DNA from: Bacteroidetes bacterium ADurb.Bin008
GTDB lineage: Bacteria; Bacteroidota; Bacteroidia; Bacteroidales; Tenuifilaceae
Direction: 5' to 3'
DNA: 45,273 nt
NCBI GenBank assembly: GCA_002071445.1
Contig: MWFE01000054.1
Coordinates: 1-45,273 of the forward strand
Both the position numbers and the translations under genes were made by a program. Below the pieces are notes generated by a model. The model saw only the letters and a list, made by a program, of their open reading frames with translations. It had not been told where the DNA came from and made no database searches. Positions 41,745 through 45,273 of this stretch are shown one piece after another (the first letter of the stretch is position 1; the number at the start of each line of letters is the position of its first letter).

Positions 41745-44468
41745 ATGAAAAAAACAGCAATCATTCTTATGGGTGTACTCCTTTCGCTGGGTATCTATGC
41801 TCAGGTACCCCAAGGATTCAACTACCAGGCAGTGGTGCGCAACGATCAGGGCACACCCTTATCGGGACAGCAGGTAAGCATCCGTATCTCGCTTCAGGAT
41901 GAAGCGGGTATGATAGTTCACTATTCCGAGACCCATTCGGTAACCACCTCACCACAGGGAGTGGTGAACTTTGTGGTAGGCAATGGCACTGTGCAAAGCG
42001 GAGTTTTTGCAGATATCCCATGGGAGGATGGCAATATTCACATGAAAGTTGAGGTTGACACCACCGGGGGCAGCAGCTTCACAACCTTAGGGGTATCGCA
42101 GCTGCAATCGGTTCCCTATGCGCTCTACGCCGCAAACAGCACCCCGGGTCCGGAAGGCCCGCAGGGTCCCGTAGGACCGGAAGGGCCTGTTGGCCCCGAA
42201 GGGCCACTGGTAGCAGGTGCCGAGGGGCAAACGCTGCGCCATGACGGTACAACCTGGGAGGCCAGCAGCAATATCTACAACACAGGAGACAACGTGGGCA
42301 TTGGCACTACTAATCCCACGGAGAAACTCCACGTGGAGGGCAATATCCGAGCACACAGCCTGATGCTAGACAAGCAGGGGACGCCCGACGAAGAGCCGCT
42401 GTTCGTGGTGCGCAACAGTGCAGGCCTCGTCGTTTTCGCCGTGTACGAGCAGGGGGTACGCATCTACGTAGATGGCGATCCGGCCGATGAGGGTAAGGGC
42501 AACCGCAGTGGCTTTGCCATTGGCGGTCTTACAGGTTTCAAAGATACGGGTGAGGAGTATTTCAGGGTATCGCGCGGCTACACTCAGGTACTTTTCGATG
42601 ACGAGGCCAAGGGCAACCGCAGTGGCTTCGCCATAGGCGGCCTTACAGGCTTCAAGGCCGATGACGATGGAAAGGATTATCTCAGCGTTTCTCGCGAGCG
42701 TACTCAGGTGCTGTTCGACGATGAGGCCAAGGGCAACCGCAGTGGCTTCGCCATTGGCGGGCTGACGGGTTTTAAAGCCGATGAGGATGACAAAGATTAC
42801 TTCAGCGTATCGCGTGAGCGTACTCAGGTGCTGTTCGACGATGAGGCCAAGGGAAACCGCAGTGGCTTCGCCATAGGCGGCCTAACGGGCTTCAAGGCCG
42901 ATGATGATGGAAAGGATTATCTCAGCGTTTCTCGCGAGCGTACTCAGGTGCTGTTCGATGATGAGGCCAAGGGCAACCGCAGTGGCTTTGCCATAGGAGG
43001 GCTTACGGGATTTAAGGAGGGAGAATCGGGAGCAAGTTTCTTCGACGTAACCACCGATGCCACGGGGATAATTGACCCTGCCGAGAACCGCGTGCTGTGG
43101 TATCCGAAAAGGAATTCATTTTTAACCGGAAATGTTCTTATTGAATCGCCTGATAGTGTTGGAGTTAATTCTTTCTCCACAGGGTATCAATCAAAGAGCA
43201 TCGGGCAATATTCACAAGCCATGGGATATGAATCAGCAGCCCGGGGGGATTATTCTACTGCCATAGGCAAGAATGCCGTAGCTAATTCTGATAATTCCTT
43301 TGCCTTTGGTGAGGATGCCCGGGCGCAGGGTGAGGATAGCTATGCCATTGGTCGTGGTGCCACAGCAGAGGGGTACAGAAGTTTTGCCATTGGTAGTGCA
43401 GGGGTTAACTCTGAGGGGATGCATACTTTACCTCCTAAAGCTGCCGGAGATTACTCTTTTGCATTTGGACAAGGAGCTAGGGCTATCGCACAAGGAGCTT
43501 ATGCAATGGGTATTAGTGCCAATGCCGAAGGCCCGTATTCCACTTCTTTGGGATATGGAACAAAATCAAATGGCGAAGCTTCAACAGCAATGGGATATAT
43601 GACATTTGCTTCAGGAGGTACTTCTATTGCCATGGGTAATGGCACTGTTGCTTCAGGAGGGACCTCTACTGCCATGGGATATAGTACAACCGCTTCTGGT
43701 GGTGCTTCTACGGCTATGGGAATCATGACTCATAGCATTGGTCAGTCTTCGACAGCTATGGGCGAGGTAACTATAGCTAACACCAAGGCAATGACAGCCA
43801 TTGGATCATATAATGATTTTGGCACAAATCGACCCGATACATGGGAGCCTGATGATCCAATTTTTGTTATTGGTATTGGTCTTAGTGAAGCACTCAGAAA
43901 AAACGCTATGACTGTTCTAAAAAACGGGAAAGTGGGTTTGCAGTCGGTAACTGCACCCACTTATGCCTTACACCTACCTGCTACTGCTTCTGATGCGGAG
44001 GGCAGGGCCCAGGCCAATCGATGGGATACATACTCCGATACCCGTATAAAATCCAACCAGCAGCCCATCCGTTACGGTCTATCAGAGGTAATGCGTATGG
44101 TACCCAAAACCTACTTCTACCATAACTCTACCACTAAAGATGGTTCCATAAACATTTCCCCTGATGGACAACAAGACATCGGCCTGATTGCGCAGGAGAT
44201 GTACGAAATAATACCCGAGGTGGTTAGCAAACCCGAAAATGAGCAGGTCGCGCTGTGGGGCCTGGCCTACGATAAGCTGGTGCCCGTGCTGGTAAAAGCC
44301 ATACAGGAGCAGCAGGAGGTGATTGATAAGCAGCAAGGGATGATTGAAAATCAGCAGAAGTTAACTCAAGAGCAGCAAAGTGAAATTGATAAACTTAAAC
44401 AGAAGAATATTGAGATAGATGCCCTAAGGGCAGAGATAGAGCAGCTGAAGCAGCTGATGGTTAAATAG
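41745..44468 (+). CDS. Secreted YadA-head/S74 chaperone surface protein (intact)
   Basis: A 907-residue protein. Signal peptide (1-19, LLSLGIYAQ); N-terminal beta domain QGFNYQAVVRNDQG; a short collagen-like run; NVGIGTTNPTEKLH coiled region; five [15 protein letters not shown] repeats of 40 residues; and YadA-head repeats (about 480-690, less regular than in 38592). Then come a TYSDTRIKSNQQPI S74 chaperone with GLIAQEMYEIIPEVV and a C-terminal coiled coil rich in Gln (QEQQEVIDKQQGMIENQQ). The YSD Ser is the likely self-cleavage residue. The frame opens at 41661, but ATG 41745 (MKKTAIILMG) starts the signal peptide. It is the only complete S74 gene of the cluster, so it may be the functional copy. 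It probably forms a trimeric surface fibre; export route unknown, as no C-terminal T9SS domain is seen. Confidence 0.85.
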   Translation: MKKTAIILMGVLLSLGIYAQVPQGFNYQAVVRNDQGTPLSGQQVSIRISLQDEAGMIVHYSETHSVTTSPQGVVNFVVGNGTVQSGVFADIPWEDGNIHMKVEVDTTGGSSFTTLGVSQLQSVPYALYAANSTPGPEGPQGPVGPEGPVGPEGPLVAGAEGQTLRHDGTTWEASSNIYNTGDNVGIGTTNPTEKLHVEGNIRAHSLMLDKQGTPDEEPLFVVRNSAGLVVFAVYEQGVRIYVDGDPADEGKGNRSGFAIGGLTGFKDTGEEYFRVSRGYTQVLFDDEAKGNRSGFAIGGLTGFKADDDGKDYLSVSRERTQVLFDDEAKGNRSGFAIGGLTGFKADEDDKDYFSVSRERTQVLFDDEAKGNRSGFAIGGLTGFKADDDGKDYLSVSRERTQVLFDDEAKGNRSGFAIGGLTGFKEGESGASFFDVTTDATGIIDPAENRVLWYPKRNSFLTGNVLIESPDSVGVNSFSTGYQSKSIGQYSQAMGYESAARGDYSTAIGKNAVANSDNSFAFGEDARAQGEDSYAIGRGATAEGYRSFAIGSAGVNSEGMHTLPPKAAGDYSFAFGQGARAIAQGAYAMGISANAEGPYSTSLGYGTKSNGEASTAMGYMTFASGGTSIAMGNGTVASGGTSTAMGYSTTASGGASTAMGIMTHSIGQSSTAMGEVTIANTKAMTAIGSYNDFGTNRPDTWEPDDPIFVIGIGLSEALRKNAMTVLKNGKVGLQSVTAPTYALHLPATASDAEGRAQANRWDTYSDTRIKSNQQPIRYGLSEVMRMVPKTYFYHNSTTKDGSINISPDGQQDIGLIAQEMYEIIPEVVSKPENEQVALWGLAYDKLVPVLVKAIQEQQEVIDKQQGMIENQQKLTQEQQSEIDKLKQKNIEIDALRAEIEQLKQLMVK
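42480..43020 (+). repeat. Five [15 protein letters not shown] units (120-bp period)
   Basis: Successive ATGAGGCCAAGGG sites at 42721, 42841 and 42961 are exactly 120 bp apart. Copies two and four (about 42660-42755 and 42900-42995) differ at only a few positions, pointing to a recent internal duplication or conversion. Confidence 0.88.
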
Positions 44469-44490
44469 CCAAAATTTCGCATGTCCAAAG

Positions 44491-44519
44491 GGCTGCTCTA
44501 CCACGGGCAGCCTTTTTTT
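44491..44519 (+). terminator. Rho-independent terminator of the intact S74 gene
   Basis: GGCTGCTC (44491-44498) pairs with GGGCAGCC (44505-44512), 8 bp with one wobble, loop TACCAC, followed by seven T. It is homologous to the hairpin at 28279-28303. Confidence 0.88.
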
Positions 44520-45180
44520 GTGCTGTTATTGAATAATGTTGCGCTGCGCTGCAGCTAAAAAGCCCCTTCCCGATTCCGATGTATCGGGATCGGGAAGGCG
44601 GCATTATGGTAGTATAAGCGAATGAAAATCAATAAAGCCCTGTAGGGGCGGTATTATCTGTCATTTATCATAATGCTATCCCCACATTGTATTACACATC
44701 ACGTACCCCGCACCTCGTTTAACCGTTGTCCCGATGCATCGGGACGTGAAGACGCGGAATTATTCATTGTTCATTACTCATTGCCCATTACTCATTGCTA
44801 ATTGTATAGGCGCATCGCGCCGCAACCTTTTTAACCAATCAAACCAAAAAAGAGACTTAGGTGCAGAGCACCGCAACATTGTGTCTGTTCATTGGTTGAG
44901 TTCGTATGGCCCTGCGGGGTTTCGCAGCAACTCAAAAGCCCCATAGGGGCGAAATTATGGTAGCAAAAGTGGATAAAACGACAATAAAGCCCTGTAGGGG
45001 CGGTATTATCAATCATATATCATAATGTCACCCCTACGGGGTTTTATTATGTTTTTTATAATTCCATTACTACCATAATCTCACTCCTACGGAGTTTGCT
45101 TGTGAACTTCACTTGGCTGTTCTATTCTTTTGTAACATTCTACGAAGATTATGGGGGTACGACCCTGAGGTACTTTCAAA
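44520..45180 (+). repeat. REP-like repeat region
   Basis: No gene is supported. Blocks of about 90 bp recur: 44599-44690 and 44950-45040 share CAATAAAGCCCTGTAGGGGC with flanks (offset 352 bp), and 44808-44897 matches 28417-28507 (AGGCGCA...CGCCGCAACC and GGTGCAGAGCACCG). CCCTGTAGGGG, CCCCATAGGGG and CCCCTACGGGG are short palindromes. CCCGATGCATCGGGA and an ATTACTCATTGCCC run (about 44760-44800) add to the patchwork. Confidence 0.6.
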
Positions 45181-45188
45181 TTGCTCCC

Positions 45189-45273
45189 GACATAATTGTG
45201 TCCCGTCCTGATTTTAGTTGACACTTTTTAAGGTTTTCACTCTGCAATGTTAACATCTTTTTTTGGTTATAAA
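45189..45273. other. Possible end of an insertion sequence at the window edge
   Basis: GTGTCCCGTCCTGATTTTAG followed by TTGACACTTTTTAAGG looks like the terminal repeat style of IS elements, and sequence character changes here from REP-like blocks. The window ends before any transposase, so this is only a hint. Confidence 0.25.

Noticed and set aside
26899..44468. Prophage, because of S74 tail-fibre chaperone domains
   Set aside because: No capsid, terminase, portal, integrase or lysis genes; signal peptides and YadA heads point to cell-surface proteins.

Overview
The window looks like a chromosomal segment of an anaerobic or microaerophilic member of the Bacteroidota, probably near Bacteroidales/Marinilabiliales. 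The evidence is: promoters of the Bacteroidota type (-7 element TAnnTTTG with a TTG about 19-20 nt upstream), weak or absent Shine-Dalgarno sites at most genes, a FISUMP domain, BspA-like repeats, a Bacteroidota-style Mrp ATPase, and anaerobe-associated proteins (A-type flavoprotein, ferredoxin-MinD ATPases, a methylmalonyl-CoA decarboxylase/carboxylase pair). No rRNA, tRNA, CRISPR array or complete insertion sequence was recognised.

Layout. 1-8 kb holds housekeeping and metabolic genes: biotin carrier plus carboxyltransferase, DEAD-box helicase, MBL hydrolase plus type-4 uracil-DNA glycosylase, TrmO-like tRNA methylase, Mrp ATPase, and cobalamin adenosyltransferase plus a VOC protein. 7.6-13.6 kb is a CzcCBA/CusCBA-type metal efflux operon led by a small His-rich membrane protein and its own promoter. 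13.7-15.6 kb is a PAS-GAF histidine kinase. 15.8-21.8 kb is a tightly packed ten-gene operon: DUF134 regulator, two NifX/NifB-like cofactor-binding proteins, two DUF5320-type small proteins, a DUF89/ARMT1-like protein, a CGGC-domain protein, two MinD-type ATPases carrying eight-cysteine ferredoxin inserts, and a radical SAM enzyme. Its content recalls the orange-protein (ORP) loci of Desulfovibrio. Its promoter carries two copies of a near-palindrome, a good candidate for an autoregulatory operator. 21.9-26.6 kb holds a HAD phosphatase, the replicative helicase DnaB, CorA and a Ca/Na antiporter.

26.9-45.3 kb is an accessory, surface-exposed region. It contains four related large secreted proteins: one with BspA-like repeats, one with collagen-like plus FISUMP domains, and two with collagen-like, [15 protein letters not shown] and YadA-head repeats. 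Three of the four end in an S74-type intramolecular chaperone domain. Two of these genes carry an in-frame TAG, and one is an obvious mosaic of the others. Between and beside them lie a four-helix-bundle (S23/Avd-like) gene behind a pure polypurine 7/14-bp repeat, a set of REP-like short palindromic repeats, and a 21-bp-period direct repeat upstream of a promoter. Embedded in this region are a divergent PurC-like protein, two tandem lipoproteins, a polyprenyl-phosphate sugar transferase, an A-type flavoprotein and a CPBP protease.

Most promising for novelty are the ferredoxin-MinD/NifX/DUF134 operon with its operator, and the recombining surface-protein cluster.
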